A stretch of DNA of 64,000 bases, from assembly GCA_002420185.1 (NCBI GenBank), contig DIHO01000001.1, positions 73,368-137,367 on the forward strand, given 5' to 3'. The notes beneath the pieces are model-generated. The model was given only the letters and a program-made list of their open reading frames with translations, was not told the origin of the DNA and ran no database searches. The first letter of the stretch is position 1; each line of letters begins with the position of its first letter. The position numbers and the translations under genes are program-made. Source of the DNA: Opitutales bacterium UBA5694 (GTDB lineage Bacteria; Verrucomicrobiota; Verrucomicrobiia; Opitutales; Opitutaceae). Shown piece after piece: positions 8,610 through 17,891 of this stretch.

Positions 8610-9089
8610 TCAATGCTTGCCTTCCGGGAAGTTAAACTCGATTTGGGAAAACGGCTGGCTGAATACGACGATTTCATCGATTCGGACAGGAAAACGACTT
8701 TTGCCGCTTAAACCCTCCACTTCTGCCGTGAACTGAGCGGTATCTCCTACGATTTCTCCTGTGGCTGAATTAGCTGTCGCCTGAAAAACGGCCGCTTTGC
8801 CATCCATCGTCACTTCGATCGCCTCTTGCTCGATCCGCACAAATCGCTCCGCTCCGCCATCAAGGATGTAGAAGATCCACTCTCCCGGTCGCTCACCGGG
8901 TACCAGCTCAAGTTGAGCGATGTGGTTTCCCAGCATGACCAAGCTACCCCCATGAGGAGCCGCGTGGTAGTGCCCGCCACTTGAGTCTTCACTCGGTTCG
9001 CTCGGCTGGGAACATCCTGTCCCCAGAAGCAATGATCCTAGTAGGGCAAACAATACACCCACATTCTTGATAGCTTTTTTGTTATTCAT
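8610..9089 (-). CDS. His-rich putative lipoprotein, possible metal binder
   Basis: A 159-residue protein with a lipoprotein signal ending LLLGTGC (Cys26), followed by an acidic-serine linker and HYHAAPHGGSLVMLGNH. This histidine-rich start resembles segments seen in metal-binding periplasmic proteins, and the remainder looks like a single beta-sandwich domain. Its start codon overlaps the stop of the ABC permease gene by four bases (ATGA type), so translation is coupled. Function is not known; metal binding or metal-cofactor delivery is an inference from the histidines and from the DUF3299 neighbour. Confidence 0.75.
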   Translation of the reverse strand: MNNKKAIKNVGVLFALLGSLLLGTGCSQPSEPSEDSSGGHYHAAPHGGSLVMLGNHIAQLELVPGERPGEWIFYILDGGAERFVRIEQEAIEVTMDGKAAVFQATANSATGEIVGDTAQFTAEVEGLSGKSRFPVRIDEIVVFSQPFSQIEFNFPEGKH

Positions 9090-10288
9090 GATAGATTCTT
9101 AGACACATCTGTGCGATAAGCCTTTAAAGACGGTAGCAAACCCGAAAAAACTCCGATACCCAGCATTCCCATAGGAGCCCAAATCATAGCCGAGTTGTAA
9201 GTAAAAGGACTCAACAAGACTCCAGTTTCCCGTTGCACTACTTCACCAATTGAGAATCCAAGAACCAAATACACCACAAATCCGGCCACCACCCCTGCCA
9301 AGGTCATTCCAACCGCTTCGAGTAGTGTTATTGTAAATACCGTAAAACGCTTAGCACCCAATGCTCTTAGCACGGCGATGTCTCGCTTACGCTCGTTCAT
9401 CGCATTATGGAGAATTGCGAGGATAGAGCCTCCAGCGATAATCGCAACGAGCACGGCTACGGCTTGTAGGATCTTGTCGAACCAACTGATCTTGTCGAAA
9501 AATTGAACGATAGTGCGATTTGCCGGCCATGCCAAAGTCAAGCGATTGCCTTGCTTATTATAGAGCATGTCCAACTGGAAGCCCGCCATATTCGCACCTT
9601 GCTTAAACTTCAGCAATGCCGCGCTTATGTCAGTAGCTGCGCTAGGGTCGTGGCCACTCATCGTCTGGATTCCACTAATCGGTATCCAAATAACTTTGTC
9701 TGCTGGGGTACCGGTCGGCTTAAGAATTCCGGTCACGGTATAGATCTCCTCGTGTTTCGCACTCTCATTATAGATCAACCCATGATAAGGATGAAAGGTA
9801 TCCCCCACTTTCATCCCCAATCGGCGGGCTACCAAATTGCCGACAACCGCATTCATCGACTTTTCTTCAAAGAGCGCTCCCCCTTCCTCTACCTCGAAAT
9901 GACGATCCTCGGCATAGCTGTGTTTCGACAGGTAGTCAGAAACGGTACCCACTAACCGATATCCACGATAGTTATCACCTACTGCGATAGGGTAGGCTGC
10001 TTCGATCGCGGGATATTTACCTACCTGCTCAAAGTCCTTCCACTTCATCAAGCCCGGTGATTCGTCGAGGTGGTAGAGGGCGTTCAGTACAATTTGCAGT
10101 TTCGAGCCGCGTGGACCCAGTACCGCATCAAAACCGCCATTCGCCCCAGCAAAGGATTGTTCCGCCTCTTTCTTAAATGCCCAAACCAGCATCAACAAAC
10201 TGCATGCCAGCGCGACCGCCAGAATAGTGATAATACTAGAAACTCGGCGCTCCCGCACGCCCCTAAATGCCATCGCAACCGGTCTCAT
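9086..10288 (-). CDS. ABC transporter permease, FtsX/MacB-like
   Basis: A 400-residue permease with one helix near residues 15-35, a large periplasmic domain of about 200 residues, and three helices in the C-terminal third (near 280, 325 and 370), the LolE/MacB/DevC topology. The conserved coupling segment ERKRDIAVLRALGAKR is near residue 300. It pairs with the overlapping upstream ATPase. Such transporters act on lipoproteins or small molecules at the outer face of the inner membrane and do not import nutrients. Overlaps at both ends (four bases each) show tight translational coupling in this operon. Confidence 0.9.
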   Translation of the reverse strand: MRPVAMAFRGVRERRVSSIITILAVALACSLLMLVWAFKKEAEQSFAGANGGFDAVLGPRGSKLQIVLNALYHLDESPGLMKWKDFEQVGKYPAIEAAYPIAVGDNYRGYRLVGTVSDYLSKHSYAEDRHFEVEEGGALFEEKSMNAVVGNLVARRLGMKVGDTFHPYHGLIYNESAKHEEIYTVTGILKPTGTPADKVIWIPISGIQTMSGHDPSAATDISAALLKFKQGANMAGFQLDMLYNKQGNRLTLAWPANRTIVQFFDKISWFDKILQAVAVLVAIIAGGSILAILHNAMNERKRDIAVLRALGAKRFTVFTITLLEAVGMTLAGVVAGFVVYLVLGFSIGEVVQRETGVLLSPFTYNSAMIWAPMGMLGIGVFSGLLPSLKAYRTDVSKNLS

Positions 10289-10980
10289 TCAATACCACCC
10301 CCTTTGCTGCTCAAACAGGCGGCTTGGTTCAATTCCGCCAAATCAACGACTCGCCCGAATTTCGATAACAATTGAGAATCGTGGCTAACGAAAAGCAGGG
10401 CCGCACCATTTTCCCGGCAAAGTGATTGAATGAGTTCCAGAGCTATTGCGGCATTGGTCGGGTCCAAATTCCCTGTAGGCTCATCCGCTAAGACTAGTTT
10501 CGGCCGATTCGCCAAGGCACGTGCGATCGCGACTCGTTGCTTCTGGCCCTGCGAAAGCTGGTCGGGGCGGTAATTCTGCCGATTTGCAAGACCGACACGG
10601 GCAAGAAGCTGGAGGGCATACTCACGATCCGCACCTTCTCCAAAACTCATGCCCAACTCTACATTCTCCAGGCAGGAATATCCATTGAGTAGATTGAAGT
10701 CCTGAAATACATAGCCCAATGAACGCGCCCGATGGGTATCTCGGGCAGACTCAGAGAGGGAACTAACATTTTCGCCGCTCAATAGGATCTCTCCCGAGTC
10801 CGCAACCACGATTCCTGCAATCAGATTCAACAAGGTAGACTTTCCCGAGCCACTCTCCCCCTGGAGCAATACCTGCTCTCCCGGTTGCAGTTCAAACGCT
10901 ATGACGTTTACAACGTCGACACGGCCTCCCCATTCAGAAGGGTAACCTTTAACTAAACCGCGTATTGAGAGAAGGGCCAT
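10285..10980 (-). CDS. ABC transporter ATP-binding protein, LolD/MacB-like
   Basis: A 231-residue ATPase and first gene of the four-gene unit. Walker A GESGSGKSTLLN near residue 40, signature LSQGQKQRVAIARAL near 142, Walker B LVLADEPTGNLD near 165 and switch VSHD near 200 are all intact. The Q-loop YVFQDFNLLNG is of the LolD/MacB/FtsE type. It energises the overlapping permease. The promoter should lie in 10981-11103, which separates it from the divergent pseudogene. Confidence 0.93.
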   Translation of the reverse strand: MALLSIRGLVKGYPSEWGGRVDVVNVIAFELQPGEQVLLQGESGSGKSTLLNLIAGIVVADSGEILLSGENVSSLSESARDTHRARSLGYVFQDFNLLNGYSCLENVELGMSFGEGADREYALQLLARVGLANRQNYRPDQLSQGQKQRVAIARALANRPKLVLADEPTGNLDPTNAAIALELIQSLCRENGAALLFVSHDSQLLSKFGRVVDLAELNQAACLSSKGGGIE

Positions 10981-11103
10981 TTCCTAACAAGAACGAATAA
11001 GCTGATCCTTTCCCTGTCGATTTCAAGCCTGTACGGGTTTGCGGATATAACTCTTTTCTCCAATTTCTAATAAATATCACTACGGCTGGTCAATTCCCAT
11101 CCC

Positions 11104-11752
11104 ATGAAAGAATCCGATAGCGACACTGTGCCCGCTGCCGATCAGAAGTGCCAAAGTTGCGGTGCCCAAACCGAGAACCATCCGAATTTCGCTAGAATCT
11201 GTGATGAGTACTGCAGCATCTACGGGTGTTGTTGCAATGAATGGGAAGACGCGGACAGCTCCAACGACTAGCTACGCAGCCACGATTGCTCTCCAAACGT
11301 TAATTTTCCAAACAGCGATGAGCCAGAAGAGGAAATCTACCTTCTGCTCAATCGTTATCTAAGCCATAATTGCGCTCGCAGCCTACCTTCTAAATCTAGA
11401 ATACCAAACCTATTCAGAGCAAAAAGCCTTTGATTCGATCGGTCTTGAAGTCCTCGCTTTCCAGCGTGTACTAGTCGAATTCAGTCAAACAGGGAAGCCC
11501 GTGCTATCCGACCTTTCGGCTATCTGGTGTCCCTCTTTTCGCCGACTCCATACGGAAGTCCTCACCAATAAGATGGTAAGGTCAAAGACCGTAAGTGACT
11601 ATGTTTTCGCTCGAATCGAATGTGAAAGCGATGAGGGTGCTGAATTCATGGAAACGTACCAATTTCCCGGATTTCCCAGCCTCCTTCTACCAGTCGGCCA
11701 AGTAAACAAGCTCAAGAATCTGCTCCGTATCTTCTCCCCAAGGAGTTCTTGA
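11104..11752 (+). pseudogene. Degenerate membrane-anchored thioredoxin-like gene
   Basis: An ATG at 11104 opens 55 codons with CQSCGAQ and a Cys-rich CSIYGCCCNEW segment, then a TAG (11269-11271). The same frame stays open afterwards (SPNVNFPNSDEPEEEIYLLL), and near 11350-11365 the coding signal moves to another frame: a short helix IIALAAYLL, a linker, then a thioredoxin-like domain with TGKPVLSDLSAIWCPS, YVFARIECESDEGAEFM and FPGFPSLLLP. The active-site CxxC has become CPSF, so the second cysteine is gone. A stop, a frameshift and the lost cysteine together argue for a decayed gene. The original looks like a zinc-ribbon-like head, one membrane helix and a periplasmic thioredoxin domain (inference). 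Confidence 0.65.
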
Positions 11753-11923
11753 CGGCCCTTTAAACGTTTGTCCAATTGCCCGCGAGCCGCGAGGAACCCA
11801 TGATAAGTTTAACTCTTACCACATTCTTCACATTTGGGTGATCACAATCACGCTATGGTTCGACAATTGACCAAAAACAACATTCACTACCAACATGATA
11901 CTGCGGGAACCTTATCTAACATC

Positions 11924-13114
11924 ATGCGACGATTCGCAAAAATACTGATCTCCACCCTTCTCGTCGGGTCTTTTCCGTCGTCGGCAGATTTCGAACCTTT
12001 TCCGCCGACTCCAGAAGGGCAACCGTATTCCAACAAAATCGCTTTTCAGGCACTTTCAAATTACGCGGACCTCGCTTGGGAGATGTATTCCGATTCTGTT
12101 AGAGAGTTGATTCGCTTCAACATGGCGGTCTACGCTTTTCGCAAGGACCCTGGTATTGATACATTTGAAAATGCGAAACGACTTTGGGTCGAGGCGCGCA
12201 AAAGCTATGGCCGTACCGAAGCATTCCGTTTTTCGGAGACACCAATCGACGAACTAGAGCTTGAGATACTTATAAATGCTTGGCCTGTCGACGGGTCTTA
12301 TATCGACTATACCCGAGATGATCCAAATTCCGGGATTGTCAACCAACCCGACAATTATCCGAAAATCAACAGCGTGGTGCTTCCCAGATTGAACGAAAAA
12401 GGAGGTGAGGCAAATATATCTACAGGATGGCATGTGATCGAGTTTCTTCTTTGGGGTCAGGATTTTAATGATGCCGGTCCGGGTACACGCTCATGGACTG
12501 ACTACACTACAGGCAATAACGCAGATCGCCGTATGAAGTATTTGGTTACAGCAACTGAAATCCTTCGTAGCCATCTAGTCCTTATTTCGGACGAGTGGAG
12601 CCCCTTCAACTATGATGGGCATCCTGGGGAATTCTTCTTGAGGCACCCCCCTCGAATCATTCGAACTGCTATGCGAGGTATCGCATATCTCGCAGGAAGG
12701 GAAATCGCTAGTGAACGCCTGACGGCTGCACAACGCAGCCGATCCCAGGAGGGCGAGCGTTCCTGCTTTAGTGACACCACTCACAATGATCTGGTCGCAA
12801 ACATGGAAGGGCTGGAATCTGTACTATTCGGCAAATACACAAGTTCCTCGGGGAAAGTGACCATCGCTGAAAAGGGAATCATAGATATCATCGCTTCTGC
12901 TGACACGACCTTGGCGGGGACAATCGAATCCCAATTTTATATTGCCAAAGAATACATTGAAACCATTCCTGCACCCTTCGACCAAGCGATCGTTGCACCA
13001 GAAGAAAGCCAAGAGTATCAATCCATTCCAAAAGCCGTCGAGGCGCTCTGGGAGTTCGTCTACTTGATGTCAGATGCCGAGGAAGTCATGGGCCTCGACT
13101 TAAGGATTCGATGA
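11924..13114 (+). CDS. Imelysin-family (peptidase M75) periplasmic protein
   Basis: The ATG at 11924 gives a 396-residue protein with a signal peptide (RRFAKILISTLLVGSFPSSAD); an in-frame ATG at 11834 would add 30 polar residues ahead of it. The family signature GxHxxE is present as GWHVIEFLLWG with His170. Imelysins such as IrpA and EfeO relatives are periplasmic proteins linked to iron uptake and commonly sit beside DUF1111 di-heme proteins. Here the frame is complete, but the overlapping DUF1111 gene that follows (ATG at 13111 overlaps this stop) is destroyed, so the protein may be an orphan. Confidence is high for the family and low for the exact role. Confidence 0.88.
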   Translation: MRRFAKILISTLLVGSFPSSADFEPFPPTPEGQPYSNKIAFQALSNYADLAWEMYSDSVRELIRFNMAVYAFRKDPGIDTFENAKRLWVEARKSYGRTEAFRFSETPIDELELEILINAWPVDGSYIDYTRDDPNSGIVNQPDNYPKINSVVLPRLNEKGGEANISTGWHVIEFLLWGQDFNDAGPGTRSWTDYTTGNNADRRMKYLVTATEILRSHLVLISDEWSPFNYDGHPGEFFLRHPPRIIRTAMRGIAYLAGREIASERLTAAQRSRSQEGERSCFSDTTHNDLVANMEGLESVLFGKYTSSSGKVTIAEKGIIDIIASADTTLAGTIESQFYIAKEYIETIPAPFDQAIVAPEESQEYQSIPKAVEALWEFVYLMSDAEEVMGLDLRIR

Positions 13115-14469
13115 TAGCCGATTCAATCCTTTGCCTAATAGCTGCGACACTTATCATGACACCTGTATATGCGGACCACCGACTGCCTGGGGGCCCACAA
13201 CTTTGTTTGAAATATCTCGTGAAGAATTCACGCAACCCCTTGAAAATTTTGACCCTAAGTCCCTGACAAATTTCTTTTCTGGTGATACTTTATTCAATAC
13301 AATTGGGTAAATGCTTCGACCATCGTGACGAGTCGAAATGGACTCGAACCTCTTTTTTAATACACGATCTTGTTCAGCATGCCACTTTAAGCATAGAAGG
13401 GGGAACCCACCCGCCACCGGAGAAATTCCGAATGGACTATAAATCATAATCAGCTCCACTGGAGACCAAGCTAATGAAGCCCCCTTCCCTCATCCCGTTT
13501 GCGGAAATCAAATAAGGGTGCGTTCTTTTCCGAGCACTAACCCTGGGGCAGAGGTTCTGGTTTCATACAAAGAGATTGTCGGCAGCTACCCAGATGGAAT
13601 TGCATTTCGTATCCAAAAACCAAACTACTCATTTAAATAGCCCGGATATAGACTGCTGGATGATTTTCACTATTCCTCCGGTGTCGTGCCGAGTGTTTTG
13701 GATTAGAGCTACTCGACTCGATTCCCAATGAGATTCTACTATGACAATTCGATCCAAACGACGCCGAGGACGATGGAATATCAGGACGGCTAAACTGGGC
13801 ATGGAGCACTAGTCAAACCACCAAATCTCTTGGTAAGTTTGTTTGGAAGGCAAGCAAAGCAAACTTACTGGACCAAACTACCACCACCTTCCAAGGCGAT
13901 ATCGGGGTCACCTCCGATCTCTTTGCTTCGGAGAACCACACGGATTAGCAGACTGCACTCGCAGATTCACTAGGCGGAGGAAACCTGAGATAGACAAGCT
14001 AGATTTAGAGGACGTCGTTTTTTACCTTCAGTCACTAGCTCCTCCACCAAGTCGTCTTGAAACCGAAGCCGATCACAAGAAAGGGTTTGAGCTTTTTACA
14101 GAGACTAAATGTAAAAACTGCCGCACACCCTAGTTTAAGACAGCGAAACAAGCCCTCATACCCGCTCTGTCCGGACAAACCATTCACCCCTATACCAATC
14201 CTCTTCTCCATAATATGCGAAACGGCTTGGCAGACAACCGTCCCGATTTTGAGGCCAAAGGAAAAGAATGGCGAACACCTTCCTTATGAGGTATCGGACT
14301 GACACCCAAGGTGAATGGCCACACAAGATTACTTCCCTACGGGCCTGCGAGAAATATTAGAGAGGCAATCCTTCGGCATGGAGGTGAAAGCGAGAAAAGC
14401 AAGCTGCTCTTTACGTTACTGAATGAGCAAGCTCGAGCTGGTTGGAATTAATTTGTTTAATCGTTGTAA
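13111..14469 (+). pseudogene. Frameshifted DUF1111 di-heme oxidoreductase-like gene
   Basis: The start (ATG 13111, overlapping the imelysin stop) encodes a signal peptide ending VYADHRLPGG. From there the family similarity is scattered across all three frames: FEISREEFTQPLENFDP, then a TGG-coded WVNASTIVTSRNGLEPLF, then NTRSCSACHF with an intact first heme motif at 13371-13385. Later parts include AEVLVSYKEIVGSYPDG near 13550, ASKANLLDQT, DLEDVVFYLQSLAPPPSRLE and KCKNCR at 14110-14124, where the heme histidine has become arginine. The end is near a TAA at 14467-14469. Many frameshifts and stops make it a clear pseudogene. The intact relatives are di-heme proteins paired with imelysins. Confidence 0.88.
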
Positions 14470-14528
14470 ATAAAACTTACGTAAGCTTAAGGCAGCAAGG
14501 CTAATTGGATGGTCGCATCCCAAAATAG

Positions 14529-14909
14529 TCAGCCATTAGAGCCTCCCCTGTCGTCCAACAATTTCTTTAACCCATCGATATCCGATTCAGACAACTCCTC
14601 ATTTTCAATGAAATGGAGAATCATCGGGGCAACCTGACCTCGAAAGACTTTGGAAAGGAATTGGCTCCCTTCAAAACGCCTGCATTCCTTTTCCGTATAA
14701 AAGGTGCTGTACACATTGGCTCGACCGACTCGTTTGGAAGTAATGACCCCCTTTGTTTCGAGTCGAACGAGAAAAGTGTTCACGGTTTTCTGTTTCCATT
14801 GATCGTGTGGCAATCGGGCAAGTACCTCAACCGCTGTCATCGGCTGATGATCCCAGAGAGCTTTCATCACTTCCCATTCGGAGTCTGATATTCTTGGGGC
14901 GTCGGGCAT
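14529..14909 (-). CDS. BlaI/MecI/CopY-family transcriptional repressor
   Basis: The ATG at 14909 gives 126 residues starting MPDAPRISDSEWEVMKALW, the usual BlaI beginning; the longer in-frame start at 14951 adds 14 unrelated residues. A winged helix-turn-helix covers roughly residues 5-75 (KQKTVNTFLVRLETKGVI is the recognition part) and a dimerisation tail follows. In relatives, repression is relieved by a BlaR1/MecR1-type membrane protease encoded next door. No such partner is here: the transhydrogenase operon lies upstream and the broken DUF1111 gene converges downstream. Its targets are unknown; it might control neighbours or itself. Confidence 0.85.
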   Translation of the reverse strand: MPDAPRISDSEWEVMKALWDHQPMTAVEVLARLPHDQWKQKTVNTFLVRLETKGVITSKRVGRANVYSTFYTEKECRRFEGSQFLSKVFRGQVAPMILHFIENEELSESDIDGLKKLLDDRGGSNG

Positions 14910-15019
14910 AACAAAAGAAGGTAGACCAGAATTGACTACGGTTGTAATCAATTTTCAAGTGTGAACACAAAGATACCTCAAGCCCCCGCCCAAAGGCTAA
15001 CTCGACCTTGACGGAAAAC

Positions 15020-16432
15020 CTAACCCTTAAGCTCGTTAACTAGCTCCGAAATCGTTGCTTTCGCATCCCCGTAAATCATACGGGAATTATCCATGACAAA
15101 GAGCTTGTTAACCAAACCGGAAAAGCCTTTTCCCTGTCCACGCTTCAGAATAAAAACGGTTTTAGCGTTGTGGGCCTCAATGATGGGCATACCATAAATC
15201 GGACTCGACTCATCCTGAGAGGCAGCAGGATTGACGACATCATTTGCTCCAATGACAACCGCAACATCAACCGTGGGCATGACCGGGTTGATATTGTCCA
15301 TCTCCACTAATTGATCATAGGAAACATCCGCTTCCGCAAGAAGTACATTCATATGACCCGGCATGCGACCTGCAACCGGATGGATGGCAAAATTCACGTC
15401 TGCTCCGTTCTCTTCCAATAGCTCTCCAAGCTCTTTGACAGCATGTTGAGCTTGAGCAACCGCCATTCCGTATCCAGGAATAAAGACAACGGAGCTCGCT
15501 GCCTCTAAAACGTAGTAGGCGTCCTGGACACTCATTGACTTCGGTTCACGATCATCGCCATCCCCTTCGGATTGGCTGGTCGCCCCAAAACCGCTAAAGA
15601 GTACATGCCCCAGTGAACGATTCATCGCCTTACACATTATCGCGGTTAAAATCAATCCGCTCGCTCCTACAAGGCAACCTGCCACGATCAATACGTTGTT
15701 TGCTATCACAAATCCCGCTGCTGATGCCGCTAGTCCCGAAAAACTGTTCAGTAGCGAGATAACCACGGGCATGTCTCCACCGCCAATTGGCATGACACCC
15801 ATTACCCCAAAGATCAGAGCAAGCACCACTCCGGATAAGAAAAGCTTGTTCGCTGTGCCCAAATCACCGTTCCAAGCGAATAAAACACCCACAACAAGTA
15901 CGGCGATCAACATCAGTGCGTTAATTCCTTTTTGCCCCGGAAATACTTTGGCCTGCCCAGACAACCTTCCAGAAAGCTTGCCATAAGCGTACAGGCTTCC
16001 CGTAAATGTGATCCCCCCAATGAGCATGGCCAGGTAGATAACAAATGAGCTGAAGTATGAAGAAGTCCCCATCTCGATGCTGTAGGCCTGCCACCCGATC
16101 CCCCGGACCTTCTCCAGTTCAGCCCATGCCACGAGTAGACTAGCGAGTCCCCCAAAGCCATTGAACAATGCAACAAGCTCGGGCATAGAGGTCATTTTTA
16201 CTACCCGAGCTGCAATACCTCCGACGAGAGTGCCCACAATGAGCCCAGAGACGATCCAATCGTAACTCATCCCCTTGTTCAGTAAAGTCACCACAACAGC
16301 GATCAGCATACCAACGCCGGAGATCATGTTCCCACGTCGTGCAGTTTCCGCGGACCCCAGCATCTTAATACCAAAGACGAACAGGATAGCGGAGATTACG
16401 TAGGCCAGATTTATAATACTATCAAAACTCAT
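15020..16432 (-). CDS. pntB: NAD(P) transhydrogenase subunit beta
   Basis: A 470-residue subunit with about nine membrane helices in the first 270 residues (domain II) and an NADP(H)-binding domain III at the C-terminus. Domain III shows VVFIPGYGMAVAQAQ near 315, HPVAGRMPGHMNVLLAEA and the GANDVVNPAA loop near 400. With PntAA and PntAB it uses the proton gradient to reduce NADP+ with NADH at the inner membrane. It is last in the operon, with only three bases between it and the preceding small subunit gene. Confidence 0.97.
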   Translation of the reverse strand: MSFDSIINLAYVISAILFVFGIKMLGSAETARRGNMISGVGMLIAVVVTLLNKGMSYDWIVSGLIVGTLVGGIAARVVKMTSMPELVALFNGFGGLASLLVAWAELEKVRGIGWQAYSIEMGTSSYFSSFVIYLAMLIGGITFTGSLYAYGKLSGRLSGQAKVFPGQKGINALMLIAVLVVGVLFAWNGDLGTANKLFLSGVVLALIFGVMGVMPIGGGDMPVVISLLNSFSGLAASAAGFVIANNVLIVAGCLVGASGLILTAIMCKAMNRSLGHVLFSGFGATSQSEGDGDDREPKSMSVQDAYYVLEAASSVVFIPGYGMAVAQAQHAVKELGELLEENGADVNFAIHPVAGRMPGHMNVLLAEADVSYDQLVEMDNINPVMPTVDVAVVIGANDVVNPAASQDESSPIYGMPIIEAHNAKTVFILKRGQGKGFSGLVNKLFVMDNSRMIYGDAKATISELVNELKG

Positions 16433-16435
16433 GGC

Positions 16436-16726
16436 TTACTTGTCCTTCTTTTTAAACATTTGAAGCATTCGGTCCGTTACCATGTATCCACCCACCACAT
16501 TCACAGTTGCGAATACAAGAGCCAGAAATCCCAAAACCATTCCGACTGTTCCCGTTTCATTTACACCAGTCGCCACCAATGCTCCCACAATTGTGATTCC
16601 TGAAATCGCGTTCGAGCCCGACATTAGCGGTGTGTGGAGCTGGGACGGCACTTTTGAAATCAGCTCAAGCCCCAGAAAGGCGGCGAGCACGAAAATGAAA
16701 AATAGCAATACGAGGTCCATTGGCAA
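16436..16726 (-). CDS. pntAB: NAD(P) transhydrogenase subunit alpha, membrane part
   Basis: A 96-residue protein with three to four hydrophobic segments, matching the separate membrane portion of the alpha subunit in three-polypeptide transhydrogenases such as that of Rhodospirillum rubrum. The conserved TPLMSGSNAISGITIVGA segment near residue 32 lies in the proton-channel region. A C-terminal lysine-rich tail follows. It sits between pntAA (40-base gap) and pntB (3-base gap). Confidence 0.94.
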   Translation of the reverse strand: MPMDLVLLFFIFVLAAFLGLELISKVPSQLHTPLMSGSNAISGITIVGALVATGVNETGTVGMVLGFLALVFATVNVVGGYMVTDRMLQMFKKKDK

Positions 16727-16766
16727 AAATTAAAATGTAGATCGTGAGACGAGTCGTCGGATTCTC

Positions 16767-17891
16767 CTACTTAAAACGTTCATGAACTATAGAGCCTCCT
16801 TCAGTGATGACGCAACCCCCGAGGATCTCATCCTCTAGATCCTGGTTTATCTGTTTAGACTCTTCGTTCCAAAAGTGTTCGATGAAATTAAAAATATTGG
16901 CGGAGTACATTTGACTGGCATGCACGGCAACTCGATCTTCCAATGCCCCAATTCCAATGATCCTCGGGCCATCTTTTACCTGAACTTCCTCATCGAGTTT
17001 CGATCCCGCGACATTCCCTCCTGACTCAACGGCAAGATCAACAATCACGGACCCAAATTTCATCCCGCTGACCATTGCTTCAGTGACTATCATCGGGGCC
17101 TGGCGGCCAAACAGCTTGGCAGTTGTGATAACGATATCCGACTGCGCGCAAATCTTTGCCATACCTTCTTGTTGCATCTTGATCTGATCCGGCGTAAGTT
17201 CCTTAGCATAGCCTTGGTCAGTCTGACCAGTATCACCTAGATCGATCTTGACGAACTTGGCACCCAAAGACCTTACCTGCTCTTCGACCACTGGTCTCGT
17301 ATCAAATGCCTCAACTCGGGCTCCCAGTCGCTTTGCAGTTGCAATCGCCTGCAGACCCGCTACGCCCACGCCAATAACAAACACCCTGGATGGTGAAATA
17401 GTTCCAGCCGGTGTCATCATCATCGGCAAAATTCGATTGAGCCGCTCCGATGCTTTTACTACCGCAAAATAGCCCGCCAAGTTCGCCTGGGAACTGAGTG
17501 CGTCCATCTTCTGAGCAAGGGTCGTTCTCGGTATCATTTCCATGCTAACCGCCGTCACTCCCGCACCAGCGAAGGCGCTAATCAGATCCCCCTCATTGAA
17601 GGGATCCAAAAAGCTGATATGCATAGCTCCTGATTTCAAAAAGGGCACTTCCTCAACCGGTGGCTTTCTCACTCTAGCAACCAGATCAGCCTGGGCTAAC
17701 TCCTCTTTGCGGTCTTCGACGATTTCCGCTCCAGCCTTTTCATAGTCCGCATCCATGAAATAGCTATTTAGTCCAGCCCCCCTCTCAATTGAGACAGAGA
17801 TACCCATAGCGATCAGCTTCTTAACCGATTCCGGAACAAGGGCTACTCGAGTTTCTGACGATAACGATTCACTAGGGATGAATACGTGCAT
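16767..17891 (-). CDS. pntAA: NAD(P) transhydrogenase subunit alpha, NAD-binding part
   Basis: The ATG at 17891 gives 374 residues starting MHVFIPSES; an earlier in-frame start at 17933 adds 14 hydrophobic residues not typical of the family. This is the soluble NAD(H)-binding domain I. It shows the N-terminal SSETRVALVPESVKKL, the LAQKMDALSSQANLAGY segment near residue 130, the Rossmann motif FVIGVGVAGLQAIATAKRLGA near 175 and the IDLAVESGGN region near 285. First gene of a three-gene operon. Confidence 0.96.
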   Translation of the reverse strand: MHVFIPSESLSSETRVALVPESVKKLIAMGISVSIERGAGLNSYFMDADYEKAGAEIVEDRKEELAQADLVARVRKPPVEEVPFLKSGAMHISFLDPFNEGDLISAFAGAGVTAVSMEMIPRTTLAQKMDALSSQANLAGYFAVVKASERLNRILPMMMTPAGTISPSRVFVIGVGVAGLQAIATAKRLGARVEAFDTRPVVEEQVRSLGAKFVKIDLGDTGQTDQGYAKELTPDQIKMQQEGMAKICAQSDIVITTAKLFGRQAPMIVTEAMVSGMKFGSVIVDLAVESGGNVAGSKLDEEVQVKDGPRIIGIGALEDRVAVHASQMYSANIFNFIEHFWNEESKQINQDLEDEILGGCVITEGGSIVHERFK

